The notes under the pieces: model-generated | What the model saw: only the letters and a program-made list of their open reading frames with translations | What the model was told of the DNA's origin: nothing | Database searches by the model: none | Shown: piece by piece, positions 20,305 to 28,550 of the stretch | Position numbering within the stretch: position 1 is the stretch's first letter | Layout of the letters: every line of letters starts with the position of its first letter | NCBI RefSeq assembly: GCF_003075395.1 | Contig: NZ_QDFV01000003.1 | Span: 186,685 to 250,684 of the forward strand | Direction: 5' to 3' | Length of the DNA stretch: 64,000 bases | From: Microbacterium sp. TPD7012 | Lineage (GTDB): Bacteria > Actinomycetota > Actinomycetes > Actinomycetales > Microbacteriaceae | Made by a program: the position numbers and the translations under genes

Positions 20305-21339
20305 ATGAGCATCGAATTCGGACTGGACACCTTCGGCGACATCACGAGGGACTCCGACGGAGAACTCCTCACCGGCGCACAGACGATCCGCAACGTCGTC
20401 GCGCAGGCGGAGATGGCCGATCGGGTCGGGGTCGACTTCTTCGGCGTGGGGGAGCATCACCGCTCCGAGTTCGCGATCTCCGCCCCGGAGATGGTGCTGG
20501 CAGCGATCGCCGCGCGCACCGAGCGCATCCGCCTGGGCACAGCTGTCACAGTGCTGTCATCCGATGACCCCGTGCGCGTATTCGAGCGGTTCTCGACGCT
20601 GGACGCACTGTCGCACGGCCGCGCCGAGGTCGTGCTCGGCCGCGGCTCCTTCATCGAGTCGTTCCCGCTGTTCGGCTACGACCTCCGCGACTACGAGGCG
20701 CTCTTCGAGCAGAAGCTCGAGCTGTTCACGGAGCTCCTCAAGGAGGAGCCCGTCACCTGGTCGGGAACCATGCGCGCCTCGCTCGAGAACGCGAACGTCT
20801 TCCCCAAGACCGAGAACGGGCTCCGCACGTGGGTCGGGGTGGGCGGCAGCCCCGAGTCCGTGGTCCGCGTCGCCCGCCACGGGCTCGGACTGATGCTCGC
20901 GATCATCGGCGGTCCGGCGGTGCGCTTCAAGCCCTTCGTCGAGCTGTACCACCGCTCGGTCGCCTCGTTCGGGACGATATCGCACCCGGTGGCCGTGCAC
21001 TCTCCGGGGCACATCGCTGAGACGGATGCCGAAGCGTGGGACGCCGCATACTCCGGCTTCGAGGCGATGAACAACACCATCGGACGCGAGCGCGGCTGGC
21101 CGGCGTACAGCCGTGCGCGATTCCAGAACGACGTCGGCCCCGAAGGGGCCATCTACGCGGGCTCGCCCGAACGCGTGGCGGCCAAGATCGCCGACACCAT
21201 CACGACTCTCGGGCTCGGCCGCTTCGATCTCAAGTATGCGACAGGCACTCTGTCCCATGAGTCCATGATGCGGAGCATCGAGCTCTACGGCACCGAGGTC
21301 ATTCCGCGGGTGCGCAAGATCCTGTCCGAACGGGACTGA
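20305..21339 (+). CDS. LLM-class flavin-dependent oxidoreductase
   Basis: Luciferase-like monooxygenase-type enzyme (344 residues, TIM barrel) using FMN or F420. Typical motifs are GVDFFGVGEHH near the N-terminus, a first-strand FGLDTFGD, GTAVTVLSSDDPVRVFE, and a C-terminal KYATGTLSHESMM. ATG 20305 is preferred over ATG 20290 because AAAGGGA sits between them at the right distance. The gene is followed after about 50 bases by an MFS transporter with its own promoter. The substrate is unknown. Confidence 0.88.
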   Translation: MSIEFGLDTFGDITRDSDGELLTGAQTIRNVVAQAEMADRVGVDFFGVGEHHRSEFAISAPEMVLAAIAARTERIRLGTAVTVLSSDDPVRVFERFSTLDALSHGRAEVVLGRGSFIESFPLFGYDLRDYEALFEQKLELFTELLKEEPVTWSGTMRASLENANVFPKTENGLRTWVGVGGSPESVVRVARHGLGLMLAIIGGPAVRFKPFVELYHRSVASFGTISHPVAVHSPGHIAETDAEAWDAAYSGFEAMNNTIGRERGWPAYSRARFQNDVGPEGAIYAGSPERVAAKIADTITTLGLGRFDLKYATGTLSHESMMRSIELYGTEVIPRVRKILSERD

Positions 21340-21375
21340 CTCGTCATCGTGGGGCGGCGCGGCCGCGCGCCGTCC

Positions 21376-21381
21376 TACGAT
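21376..21381 (+). promoter_or_regulatory. Putative -10 TACGAT of the MFS gene
   Basis: TACGAT ends six bases before ATG 21388, the leaderless geometry. Confidence 0.45.
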
Positions 21382-21387
21382 GAGGTC

Positions 21388-22740
21388 ATGGCCAACACCG
21401 CCCTGCCGAGCCGTGCCTCGCTCGCCGAGCGCCTCGACGATCTGCCGTTCACGAGACGCCATCTCCGCGTCCTGAGCGGTTCGGGCGTCGGGTGGGCGCT
21501 CGACGCGATGGATGTCGGTCTCATCTCCTTCATCCTCGCGGCGCTCACGCAGCAATGGGGCCTGACGAAGACGGACGCCGGTTGGATCGCGTCCATCGGG
21601 TTCCTCGGCATGGCGGTCGGGGCGACGCTCGGAGGTCTCCTCGCCGATCGTCTCGGCCGCCGTCAGGTCTTCGCGCTCACGCTCCTCGTGTACGGCATCG
21701 CCACCGGAGCCAGCGCGCTCGTCGGCGGGATCGCCGCGCTGCTGGTGCTGCGGTTCTTCGTCGGGCTCGGACTCGGCGCCGAGCTGCCGGTCGCCTCAAC
21801 CTACGTGAGCGAGTTCGCACCAGCGCGCATCCGCGGCAGGCTCATCGTCATCCTCGAGGCGTTCTGGGCCGTGGGCTGGACCGTGTCCGCGCTCATCGGG
21901 TACTTCGTGATCCCGGCATCCGACGCGGGATGGCGCTGGGCGTTCGCGTTGGGGGCCATCCCGGCCGTCTACGCCCTGATCATCCGCTGGGGACTGCCGG
22001 AGTCTCCGCGTTGGCTCGCCTCCCGCGGACGCATCGCCGAAGCGGATCGGATCGTCTCGACCTTCGAGGCGGACGCCGGTCTCGTCGCGGCGCCCGCGAT
22101 CCGCAAGGAGCCCGCGTCCCGTGCGATCGCGATCACGACCAGGGCGCGTCTCACGACCCTGTGGAACCGCGAGTTCCGCGTCCGCACGCTCTGTCTCTGG
22201 TTGGTCTGGCTGTGCGTGAACTTCGCGTACTACGGCGCATTCATCTGGATCCCGAGCATCCTCCTCGATGCCGGATTCGACCTGGTCAGGTCCTTCGGCT
22301 TCACGCTGATCATCACTCTGGCACAGCTCCCCGGGTACGCCGTCGCGGCGTGGCTCATCGAGGTCTGGGGCAGGCGCGCCACCCTTTCGGTCTTCCTCGT
22401 CGGGTCCGCCGTCTCCGCCGTGTTCTTCGGCACGGCCGCGTCGGAGTTCGCCATCATCGCCTCGGGGATGGCCCTGTCGTTCTTCAACCTCGGAGCGTGG
22501 GGCGCGCTGTACGCCGTGACCCCGGAGACGTATCCGACGTCACTCCGAGGGACCGGTGCCGGCTGGGCGGCCGGCGTCGGGCGCATCGCCTCGATCGTCG
22601 CGCCGCTGTCCGTGCCCGTGCTGCTCGTGGCGGGCGGCACGCCGCTGCTGTTCGTCGTCTTCGGCGCCTGCTTCTTGGTCGCGGCCGGGGCCGCCTGGGG
22701 CCTTGCGGATCGCGGAGGCATCGCACTCGACGACCGCTGA
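21388..22740 (+). CDS. MFS transporter, sugar/acid porter type
   Basis: Twelve-helix major facilitator of 450 residues. The loop 2-3 signature is GGLLADRLGRRQVF. The loop 4-5 stretch is GLGLGAELPVASTYVSEFAP, followed by RGRLIVILEAFW. The loop 6-7 signature LPESPRWLASRGR is the PESPR motif of the sugar porter and related metabolite:H+ symporters. The TPETYPTSLRGTG near helix 10 also fits. Import of a sugar, niacin-like or aromatic acid substrate is plausible but not decided by sequence. ATG 21388 is chosen over the upstream in-frame GTG because of the -10 spacing. Confidence 0.9.
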   Translation: MANTALPSRASLAERLDDLPFTRRHLRVLSGSGVGWALDAMDVGLISFILAALTQQWGLTKTDAGWIASIGFLGMAVGATLGGLLADRLGRRQVFALTLLVYGIATGASALVGGIAALLVLRFFVGLGLGAELPVASTYVSEFAPARIRGRLIVILEAFWAVGWTVSALIGYFVIPASDAGWRWAFALGAIPAVYALIIRWGLPESPRWLASRGRIAEADRIVSTFEADAGLVAAPAIRKEPASRAIAITTRARLTTLWNREFRVRTLCLWLVWLCVNFAYYGAFIWIPSILLDAGFDLVRSFGFTLIITLAQLPGYAVAAWLIEVWGRRATLSVFLVGSAVSAVFFGTAASEFAIIASGMALSFFNLGAWGALYAVTPETYPTSLRGTGAGWAAGVGRIASIVAPLSVPVLLVAGGTPLLFVVFGACFLVAAGAAWGLADRGGIALDDR

Positions 22741-22750
22741 CGTGCGCCTC

Positions 22751-22767
22751 TCCCGCCGCGGGCGGGA
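22751..22767. other. Hairpin TCCCGCC-GCG-GGCGGGA
   Basis: A seven-base perfect inverted repeat with a three-base loop, between the MFS stop and the -10 of the SGNH gene. It could be a short terminator or an operator next to the promoter. Confidence 0.35.
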
Positions 22768-22768
22768 A

Positions 22769-22774
22769 TAGGCT
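22769..22774 (+). promoter_or_regulatory. Putative -10 TAGGCT of the SGNH hydrolase gene
   Basis: TAGGCT ends six bases before GTG 22781. Confidence 0.5.
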
Positions 22775-22780
22775 TGTGCG

Positions 22781-23536
22781 GTGGCAGATGTGCGATTCGT
22801 GGCGATCGGCGACTCCTTCACAGAAGGCGTCGGCGACGTCCTTCCCGACGGCAGAGAGCGCGGTTGGGCCGACCTGGCAGCCCAGGGCTGGGCCGATGCG
22901 GCGGGTCACCCGATCCAGTACGCCAACCTCGCGATCCGCGGCAAGCTCGCCTGGCCGATCGTGGAGCAGCAGCTGGAGCCCGCACTCGCGCTGCGTCCGA
23001 CCCACCTCTCGTTCAACGGGGGAGGGAACGACATGCTGCGGCCGCGGACCGATGTCGAGCACATCGCCGATGCCTTCAGTCGCGTGCTCCGTCGCTGTGA
23101 CGAGGAGGGTGTGACCATGATCCTGCTCTCCGGCGCGAACCCGAGCGGCCAGCTTCCCATGGGATCGCTCGTTCAGCGACGCGGCGACCTGCTCTCCGAG
23201 GCGGTGCTCCGCCGGATCGAGAACCGGCCGGATGTGATCCGGGCTCTCAACTGGCCGGACAGGGAACTCGCCGACCCCGCGTACTGGTCAGAGGATCGAC
23301 TGCACATGAACGCCGCGGGACACCATCGCGTCGCCGCACGAGTGATCCATGCGCTCGGCTTCGAGCCGCCCGAGACGTGGTGGGCGCCGCGCGAAAGGGG
23401 AGGAGCGAGGCCGTCCGGACTCTCCTACTACCGCGAACACGTCGGCCCGTGGGTCCGCCGTCGCGTGACACGCACATCCTCCGGAGACGGCCGCGCGGCC
23501 AAGTACCCCACGTGGGTCGAGCGGATCCCCACGTGA
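22781..23536 (+). CDS. SGNH/GDSL hydrolase (paralogue 1)
   Basis: Esterase-fold hydrolase of 251 residues without a signal peptide. Block I is AIGDSFTEG (nucleophile serine), block II has a glycine in NLAIRGK, block III is GGGNDM and block V is DRLHMNAAGHH (catalytic Asp and His). After the catalytic core comes a tail of about 45 residues with REH, PWVRRR, SSGD and AAKYP. This tail is repeated in the paralogue at 56419, so it is probably functional. The stop overlaps the next gene by four bases (GTGA). Confidence 0.9.
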   Translation: MADVRFVAIGDSFTEGVGDVLPDGRERGWADLAAQGWADAAGHPIQYANLAIRGKLAWPIVEQQLEPALALRPTHLSFNGGGNDMLRPRTDVEHIADAFSRVLRRCDEEGVTMILLSGANPSGQLPMGSLVQRRGDLLSEAVLRRIENRPDVIRALNWPDRELADPAYWSEDRLHMNAAGHHRVAARVIHALGFEPPETWWAPRERGGARPSGLSYYREHVGPWVRRRVTRTSSGDGRAAKYPTWVERIPT

Positions 23537-24192
23537 AGCGCCTGCGCGGTCGGCGGATGCCACGCCGCGTCACGCAACTCCTCGTCGGCCTGTTCCTGTA
23601 CGGCATCGGGATATCCTTCCTCGTCCGAGGAATGATCGGAGCGGCGCCCTGGGACGTGCTGACGCAGGGCATCGCGCGCCACGTGCCGCTGAGCTTCGGC
23701 ATCATCACGATCCTCGTCAGTGGCGTCGTGCTGCTGCTCTGGATCCCGATCCGGCAGAAGCCCGGAATCGGCACTCTGCTCAACGCCCTGCTGGTCGGCC
23801 CGGCCGCCGACATCGGCTTCCTGCTGATCCCGGAGACGGACGAGCTCTGGATCCGGATCGCGTTCTTCGTCATCGGCCTGCTCGTGCTGTCGGGTGCGAC
23901 GGGTCTGTACATCGGTGCGGCCTTCGGTCCTGGACCGCGCGACGGATTGATGACCGGGTTGCACCGGCGCACCGGCTGGCCCATCTGGGTCGTTCGCACC
24001 GGACTGGAGGTGACTGTGGTCGCGGTCGGATGGGCCCTGGGCGGGAACGTGGGCATCGGCACCGTGGCGTTCGCTCTGCTCGTCGGACCGCTGTGCCAGT
24101 TCTTCCTGCGCGTATTCGCGGTCGGGCTTCCCGAGGTCGCGGCGTCTGCGGACGCCGCGGCGCCGACGGGCGAGATCCGGATCGCGAGCTGA
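23533..24192 (+). CDS. YczE/YyaS/YitT-family membrane protein
   Basis: Integral membrane protein of 219 residues with about five or six helices. The family signature GMIGAAPWDVLTQGIA is near the N-terminus, and the glycine-rich GPGPRDGLMTGLHRRTG lies between later helices. The start GTG 23533 overlaps the SGNH stop (GTGA). ATG 23557 is an alternative. The biochemical role of the family is unknown. Coupling to the hydrolase suggests joint expression, but no function follows from this alone. Confidence 0.85.
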   Translation: MKRLRGRRMPRRVTQLLVGLFLYGIGISFLVRGMIGAAPWDVLTQGIARHVPLSFGIITILVSGVVLLLWIPIRQKPGIGTLLNALLVGPAADIGFLLIPETDELWIRIAFFVIGLLVLSGATGLYIGAAFGPGPRDGLMTGLHRRTGWPIWVVRTGLEVTVVAVGWALGGNVGIGTVAFALLVGPLCQFFLRVFAVGLPEVAASADAAAPTGEIRIAS

Positions 24193-24197
24193 GCGGA

Positions 24198-24944
24198 ATG
24201 TCCGACTTCGAGATGACCACGCTTCCCGCGGGCTCTGTGATCCTCCATGACGCGAGGCGGAAGGTGCAGCGCACGGTCGCGCTGGAGCCGTTCGCGATCG
24301 GCGTCTACCCCGTGACCGAGGAGCAGATGGCGGACGTGCTCGGCATCGCCGTCCGGCATCCGTCACGTCCGGCGGTCGACGTGAGCTGGCTCCGCGCCGT
24401 GCACTTCTGCAACGCCGCATCCGAGTGGGAGGGCTTCGACCCGGTCTATCTGTTCGATGGCGAGGACGTGAGCTGGGATGCCACGGCAGACGGCTATCGC
24501 CTGCCCACGGAAGCGGAGTGGGAGTTCGCCTGCCGCGCAGGATCGACCGGCCCACACTACGCACCCCTCGCGGATGCCGCCTGGACGAGCGCCGACGGCG
24601 TCGCCTGGCCGAAGAACGTCGGCGGGAAGATCCCGAACCTCCACGGACTGTTCGACACGCTCGGCAACGTCTGGGAGTGGTGCTGGGATCTGCTGGATCC
24701 GGCGCGCTACGACGACTACCGGGTGTTCCGCGGTGGAGGGTTCGCGGATGACGCCTGGAGCGTGCGCGCATCGGTCCGTCGCGGTGGAGCTCCGAGAACG
24801 CAGCAGGACGACGTGGGTCTGCGCCTCGCGCGTGGCGCGTTCGACACGGTCGACGAAGCGCAGGGATGGTCCGCGAAGATCGACCGGGAGCGCGCGGTCG
24901 TCGACGGGCCTCTGCCGCCGGGGTGGACGCCGCTGCGGCGGTGA
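24198..24944 (+). CDS. FGE-sulfatase (SUMF1) domain protein lacking the catalytic cysteines
   Basis: Protein of 248 residues with the SUMF1/EgtB-type fold: YPVTEEQMADVL, VSWLRAVHFCN, YRLPTEAEWEFACRAG, GLFDTLGNVWEWCWD and RVFRGGGFADD. True formylglycine-generating enzymes have two cysteines in the segment after RGGSF. Here that stretch reads RGGGFADDAWSVRASVRRG, with no cysteine, so sulfatase activation is unlikely. It starts five bases after the YczE-type gene, so SGNH hydrolase, membrane protein and this protein form one transcription unit. Confidence 0.85.
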   Translation: MSDFEMTTLPAGSVILHDARRKVQRTVALEPFAIGVYPVTEEQMADVLGIAVRHPSRPAVDVSWLRAVHFCNAASEWEGFDPVYLFDGEDVSWDATADGYRLPTEAEWEFACRAGSTGPHYAPLADAAWTSADGVAWPKNVGGKIPNLHGLFDTLGNVWEWCWDLLDPARYDDYRVFRGGGFADDAWSVRASVRRGGAPRTQQDDVGLRLARGAFDTVDEAQGWSAKIDRERAVVDGPLPPGWTPLRR

Positions 24945-24975
24945 GCGGTCAGTCCACGGGGCGCGTCGACTCCGC

Positions 24976-25398
24976 TCAGGCCTGTTCCAGGTGCTTGACC
25001 ATGTACCGATTCGGGTCCTCCGAGGGTGCAAAGCCGAACTGCGCGTAGAGTCCGTGCGCGTCGGCTGTGGCCAGGAGAATGCGCTTCACCGGCAGCGGCT
25101 GCAGATCGGCGATGACGCCCTCGACGAGCATCTTGCCGACGCCGCTGCCTCGAGCGCTCTCGTCGACGAAGACATCGCACAGCCAGGCGAAGGTCACGGC
25201 ATCCGTCACGACGCGGGCGTAGGCGACCTGTTCGCCGTCCCCATTCCAGACGCCGTAGTTGCGGGAGGCGTCGATCGCGGCATCCTGGATCTCGCGAGGC
25301 CGCCCCGTCGCCCAGTAGGCCTGCTCGCTCAGCCAGGCGTGCACCTGGGCGCGGTCGATGCGGGTCGAGTCGGAGGAGAATGTGAAGCCGGAGTCCAT
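24976..25398 (-). CDS. GNAT acetyltransferase
   Basis: N-acetyltransferase of 140 residues. The acetyl-CoA binding segment is DESARGSGVGKMLVEGV (motif A, RGxGxG type), preceded by CDVFV and followed by YAQFGFAPSEDP. The close match of its ends to small arylamine or amino-acid acetyltransferases gives no clear substrate. It is convergent with the SUMF1-type gene, with a gap of 31 bases. Confidence 0.87.
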   Translation of the reverse strand: MDSGFTFSSDSTRIDRAQVHAWLSEQAYWATGRPREIQDAAIDASRNYGVWNGDGEQVAYARVVTDAVTFAWLCDVFVDESARGSGVGKMLVEGVIADLQPLPVKRILLATADAHGLYAQFGFAPSEDPNRYMVKHLEQA

Positions 25399-25403
25399 GC
25401 TTC

Positions 25404-25409
25404 ATCCTA
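25404..25409 (-). promoter_or_regulatory. Putative -10 TAGGAT of the acetyltransferase gene
   Basis: On the minus strand TAGGAT ends five bases before ATG 25398. Confidence 0.4.
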
Positions 25410-25416
25410 TGAGCGC

Positions 25417-26742
25417 TCAGCGACGCGGATCGGGATCCAAGCCGATCCGGATGCGCGTGCGCTTGCGTTCGATCAGGATGAAGACGACGCCGAGGATCCA
25501 GAGGGGAATCGGCATCAGGAATGCGACCCGGAACGCTTCGAGCGAGTAGGTCGCCGGGGTTCCGGCTCCCTGCAGGTCGAGGGCGAGACCGATCAGGAAG
25601 ATCGCGATGAGCGCGGCGATGAAGCCGCCGGCGTTGGTCACTCCCGTCGCCGTGCTCAGCCGGTGCGAGGGGTTGTGCGTCCGCGCGTGGTCGAACGCGA
25701 TCATCGACGCGGGACCGCCGGTCGCCAGGGCAACCGCGAGGATGTACAGCAGCCACAGCGGGGCAGGCCCGGGGAGCGCGATGACGACGACCCAGGCCAG
25801 CATCTGCACGCCCACAGCGGGCAGCACGAGCGCCATCGACCGGTAGTTCGGGAGTCGCCGGGAGAGGTCGCCGATGACGGGGCCGAGCACCATGCCGGCG
25901 ATGACGTAGACCGAGATGATCCCCGCGGCGTGGGCGGTGTCGAGGCCCTGAGCCGCCGTCAGGAACGGCATCCCCCAGAGCAGGATGAACGCGGTGCCGG
26001 CGAACGGCGACGTGAAGTGCGACCAGAACGCGAGCCGGGTGCCGGGGTGCGCCCAGGCGGCGCGGATGCCGACGCCGGTGTCGATCGCGGATGTGACGAC
26101 CCGGATCACCCCGGTGTCGGTGTTCACGGTGACGTCGGCATTCCGCTCAGGCGGGTGGTTTCGGATGATCAGGGCGACGAGGATCGCGAAGAGGACGCCG
26201 AGGCCGGCGATGCTGCCGAAGGTGATCGTCCACGTCGTCGCATGCAGGAGAGCCGCGAGCGGGACGAGGGCGATCAGCTGGCCCGCCTGCCCGACGATGC
26301 CGGTGAACTGCACCATGATCGGACCTCGCTGCGCAGGGAACCAGGTTGCGACGAGACGGAGGACGGCGGGGAAGATCGCGGCGTCGCCGGCGCCGAGGAG
26401 GATGCGGGCGAAGATCGCGATGCCGACGCTGGGGGAGAGGGCCATGGTCAGCTGCCCTGCGGCCATCAGGAGCATGCCGATCGTCATGATCGGGCGTGAC
26501 CCGTATCGGTCGAGCAGGACGCCGATCGGGATCTGCATGCCGCCGTAGACCGCGAGCTGGACGACCGCGAAGAGCGCGAGCGTCGACGCGTCTGCCTGGA
26601 AGCGATCAGCGGCCTCGACGCCGACCGCGCCGAGCGAGGTGCGGTTCGTGATCGCGAGCACGTAGGCCGCGACACCCACGGACCAGACCAGCCATGCCCG
26701 CCACTCCGGCGTCGAGACGGGGGAGCGGGGGACCTGCGACAC
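25417..26742 (-). CDS. MFS transporter, probable exporter
   Basis: Twelve-helix MFS protein of 441 residues. N-terminal helices include AYVLAITNRTSLGAVG, and the loop 2-3 signature LLDRYGSRPIM is degenerate. The motif ARILLGAGDAAIFPAVLRLVATWFP fits the helix 4-5 region of nitrate/nitrite and metabolite transporters. A charged central loop has NHPPERNADV. It lies upstream of the small acetyltransferase but each seems to have its own -10. The GTG start at 26742 follows a TAGCGT hexamer. The substrate is unknown. Confidence 0.88.
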   Translation of the reverse strand: MSQVPRSPVSTPEWRAWLVWSVGVAAYVLAITNRTSLGAVGVEAADRFQADASTLALFAVVQLAVYGGMQIPIGVLLDRYGSRPIMTIGMLLMAAGQLTMALSPSVGIAIFARILLGAGDAAIFPAVLRLVATWFPAQRGPIMVQFTGIVGQAGQLIALVPLAALLHATTWTITFGSIAGLGVLFAILVALIIRNHPPERNADVTVNTDTGVIRVVTSAIDTGVGIRAAWAHPGTRLAFWSHFTSPFAGTAFILLWGMPFLTAAQGLDTAHAAGIISVYVIAGMVLGPVIGDLSRRLPNYRSMALVLPAVGVQMLAWVVVIALPGPAPLWLLYILAVALATGGPASMIAFDHARTHNPSHRLSTATGVTNAGGFIAALIAIFLIGLALDLQGAGTPATYSLEAFRVAFLMPIPLWILGVVFILIERKRTRIRIGLDPDPRR

Positions 26743-26748
26743 GCCTCA

Positions 26749-26754
26749 ACGCTA
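26749..26754 (-). promoter_or_regulatory. Putative -10 TAGCGT of the MFS gene
   Basis: On the minus strand TAGCGT ends six bases before GTG 26742. Confidence 0.45.
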
Positions 26755-26784
26755 CTCCTGTGCAGCCGGGCAGGTTTCGCATCG

Positions 26785-27333
26785 TCACTCGTGCAAGCGG
26801 ATGCCCATCACCTGCACTGCGCGAGATTCCGTGACGTGGACGGCAGGATCGATCACAGCCCAGCCGAGCCGGCTGTAGAGCTTCTGCGCCGACCGCGCCT
26901 CCTGGTAGCAGGAGAGAAGCGCGGTGCGGTGCGGAAGATCATCGAGGACCGCAGCCATCAAAGCGGCCGCGACCCCACGGCGGCGGTGTGATCCGTCGAC
27001 GGCGAGTTCCTCCACCGAGAAGCACTCCTGGTCGAGCCAGACCTCCTTCACGTCTGGCGGCAGCGCTGCTTCCAGACGATCCCACCACCAGTCGCCACGG
27101 GAGACGCCGGTCCCGAGGACGAGGCCGACCACCCGGTCACCCTCCGTCGCGATGAGCAGCCGGAACGACGGCTTCTCGGAGGCACGGCGTCGCACGCGGG
27201 AAGTGAAGCTCTCGATGCTCTGCGAGCGCTCCTCACCGTACGGCGCTTCGGAGAAGACCTCAGCGTAGAGCTCCGCCGCCCGCGTCAGCTGATCGTGGCT
27301 GCCGTTCCAGACGGCTATGGTCGTCGAACTCAT
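26785..27333 (-). CDS. GNAT acetyltransferase
   Basis: N-acetyltransferase of 182 residues. Motif A is VDGSHRRRGVAAALMAAVL, preceded by ECFSVEELA, and motif B carries LYSRLGWAVID. The start ATG 27333 has a GTGAGG ribosome site. The open frame upstream runs through the divergent VOC gene and is not coding. The product is probably a small-molecule or peptide acetyltransferase. There is no operon partner. Confidence 0.87.
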   Translation of the reverse strand: MSSTTIAVWNGSHDQLTRAAELYAEVFSEAPYGEERSQSIESFTSRVRRRASEKPSFRLLIATEGDRVVGLVLGTGVSRGDWWWDRLEAALPPDVKEVWLDQECFSVEELAVDGSHRRRGVAAALMAAVLDDLPHRTALLSCYQEARSAQKLYSRLGWAVIDPAVHVTESRAVQVMGIRLHE

Positions 27334-27393
27334 CCTCACAGCCTGCCAGAGGCGAGAGACGTCGTCGGGTGCCCGCATGTCGGCAGCCACCGA

Positions 27394-27399
27394 TACGGT
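27394..27399 (+). promoter_or_regulatory. Putative -10 TACGGT of the VOC gene
   Basis: TACGGT ends six bases before ATG 27406. Confidence 0.45.
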
Positions 27400-27405
27400 G
27401 ATCGC

Positions 27406-27774
27406 ATGACGCCTCGACCCGCGCACCATTCCATCGACTACGTAGAGCTCGTCGTGACAGACCTCGCCGCCGCCATGACCTTCTACACCGAGGCTTTCGG
27501 CTGGTCCTTCGTCGACTACGGACCGGGCTATGCCGGCATCGCCTCGCCGAGCGGTGACGGGAGCGAGGTGGGAGGCCTGCTGCTCGCCGACGAGGCGCGC
27601 CCGGTCGGCGGACCGCTCGTGCTGCTGTATTCGACCGATCTCGAGACGACGATGGACGCCATCGTGGCGGCGGGAGGCGCGATCCTCCAGCTGCCCTACG
27701 AGTTCCCCGGTGGGCGGCGCCTGCACTTCGCCGATCCGAGCGGCAACGAGCTCGGAGTGTGGACCTCGCAGTAG
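27406..27774 (+). CDS. VOC-family protein (glyoxalase/bleomycin-resistance fold)
   Basis: Small metal-binding-fold protein of 122 residues: IDYVELVVTDLAAAMTFYTE, AFGWSFVDYGP, a central glycine-rich loop and FADPSGNELGVWTS. The layout is that of single-domain glyoxalase-like proteins. Its job could be dioxygenase, isomerase or ligand binding and cannot be chosen from sequence. ATG 27406 is supported by the -10 spacing. Confidence 0.88.
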   Translation: MTPRPAHHSIDYVELVVTDLAAAMTFYTEAFGWSFVDYGPGYAGIASPSGDGSEVGGLLLADEARPVGGPLVLLYSTDLETTMDAIVAAGGAILQLPYEFPGGRRLHFADPSGNELGVWTSQ

Positions 27775-27790
27775 ACGAGACCCACGACGT

Positions 27791-28075
27791 TCAGGTGAGC
27801 CGTCCGGTGAGGTGGACGGTCACGTCATCACCGTCGGTCTTCCCGATCCTCTTGCGGATCGCTGCGGTCACCGGCAGCTTGTGTGTGCCGTCGCCCAACG
27901 CCATGAAGGCGCCCCGGAACGGCTCTCCGTCCACTGTTCCGACGACCTTGACGAGCCCGCGCGTACCGAAGACGGATGCGGAGTCGGGGAGCTGGACGCA
28001 GGTCCACGTGTCTCCGTCGCGCACCTTGCCGAGCGTGGCGACGAACGTGATGTCGAGCGGTGCGAGTGTGGTCAT
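27791..28075 (-). CDS. DUF1905 domain protein
   Basis: Small beta-barrel protein of 94 residues. DUF1905 features are an N-terminal DITFVATL strand, [26 protein letters not shown] and the C-terminal [28 protein letters not shown] ribosome site precedes ATG 28075. It lies 20 bases downstream of the DUF1761-like membrane gene and probably shares its TetR-controlled promoter. The function is unknown. Confidence 0.85.
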   Translation of the reverse strand: MTTLAPLDITFVATLGKVRDGDTWTCVQLPDSASVFGTRGLVKVVGTVDGEPFRGAFMALGDGTHKLPVTAAIRKRIGKTDGDDVTVHLTGRLT

Positions 28076-28095
28076 GATGTCCTCCGGTTCTGCGA

Positions 28096-28476
28096 TCAGA
28101 CGAAGAGACCGACGATGATGCCGATCAGTGCGAGCTTGACGACCCAATCGACGAGGTGGATAGCGGCCGCCGAGACGGCCGTGTTCTCGTGTATGACGCC
28201 GCCCATGAGCAGCGTGAGCGGCAGCACGGAGAGAGCGAGGCCCAGGAGCAGCCCCGGGACGGCTCCGTGCCACTCCGCGCACACCAGGATCCCGGCCATC
28301 AGGCACGCGGTGATGATGCTGCGCAGGACGACGGACGCCATCTGGGCGGCCATGGACAGCCCGGGCCGCGGCGTGCTCGTGCGGCTGATCGTGGCCGAGA
28401 CGGCGGGGATCGCGTACAGCGCCGCACTGGCGATGAATGACGCGACGGTGGCGACGGCGATTCCGAGAATGAGCAT
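28096..28476 (-). CDS. DUF1761-like small membrane protein
   Basis: Membrane protein of 126 residues with four predicted helices (about 1-24, 45-66, 70-92, 100-125). The spacing and the ISRTS loop resemble DUF1761. An AAAGGAG ribosome site precedes ATG 28476. It is the first gene of a two-gene unit with the DUF1905 gene, transcribed away from the TetR gene across a shared control region with two operators. Confidence 0.75.
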   Translation of the reverse strand: MLILGIAVATVASFIASAALYAIPAVSATISRTSTPRPGLSMAAQMASVVLRSIITACLMAGILVCAEWHGAVPGLLLGLALSVLPLTLLMGGVIHENTAVSAAAIHLVDWVVKLALIGIIVGLFV

Positions 28477-28485
28477 TTCGACTCC

Positions 28486-28507
28486 TTTAGTACCGACTGG
28501 TACTCAG
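28486..28507. promoter_or_regulatory. TetR operator 1
   Basis: Inverted repeat TTTAGTACC-GACT-GGTACTCAG. The inner arms AGTACC/GGTACT are perfect. It lies just downstream of the -10 of the DUF1761 gene, so binding would block that transcript. Confidence 0.6.
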
Positions 28508-28534
28508 ACTAGACTGGTCATTTAGAACCGTCAA
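28507..28534 (-). promoter_or_regulatory. Promoter of the DUF1761-DUF1905 unit
   Basis: On the minus strand TTGACG (-35), 16 bases, TAGTCT (-10). The -35 lies inside operator 2 and the -10 touches operator 1. Confidence 0.6.
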
Positions 28535-28542
28535 GTACTAAA
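28521..28542. promoter_or_regulatory. TetR operator 2
   Basis: TTTAGAACC-GTCA-AGTACTAAA, the same 22-base layout as operator 1, with centres 35 bases apart. It overlaps the -35 of the divergent unit and the TAAAGT (-10, 28539-28544) of the tetR gene. Confidence 0.6.
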
Positions 28543-28550
28543 GTGGCAGC

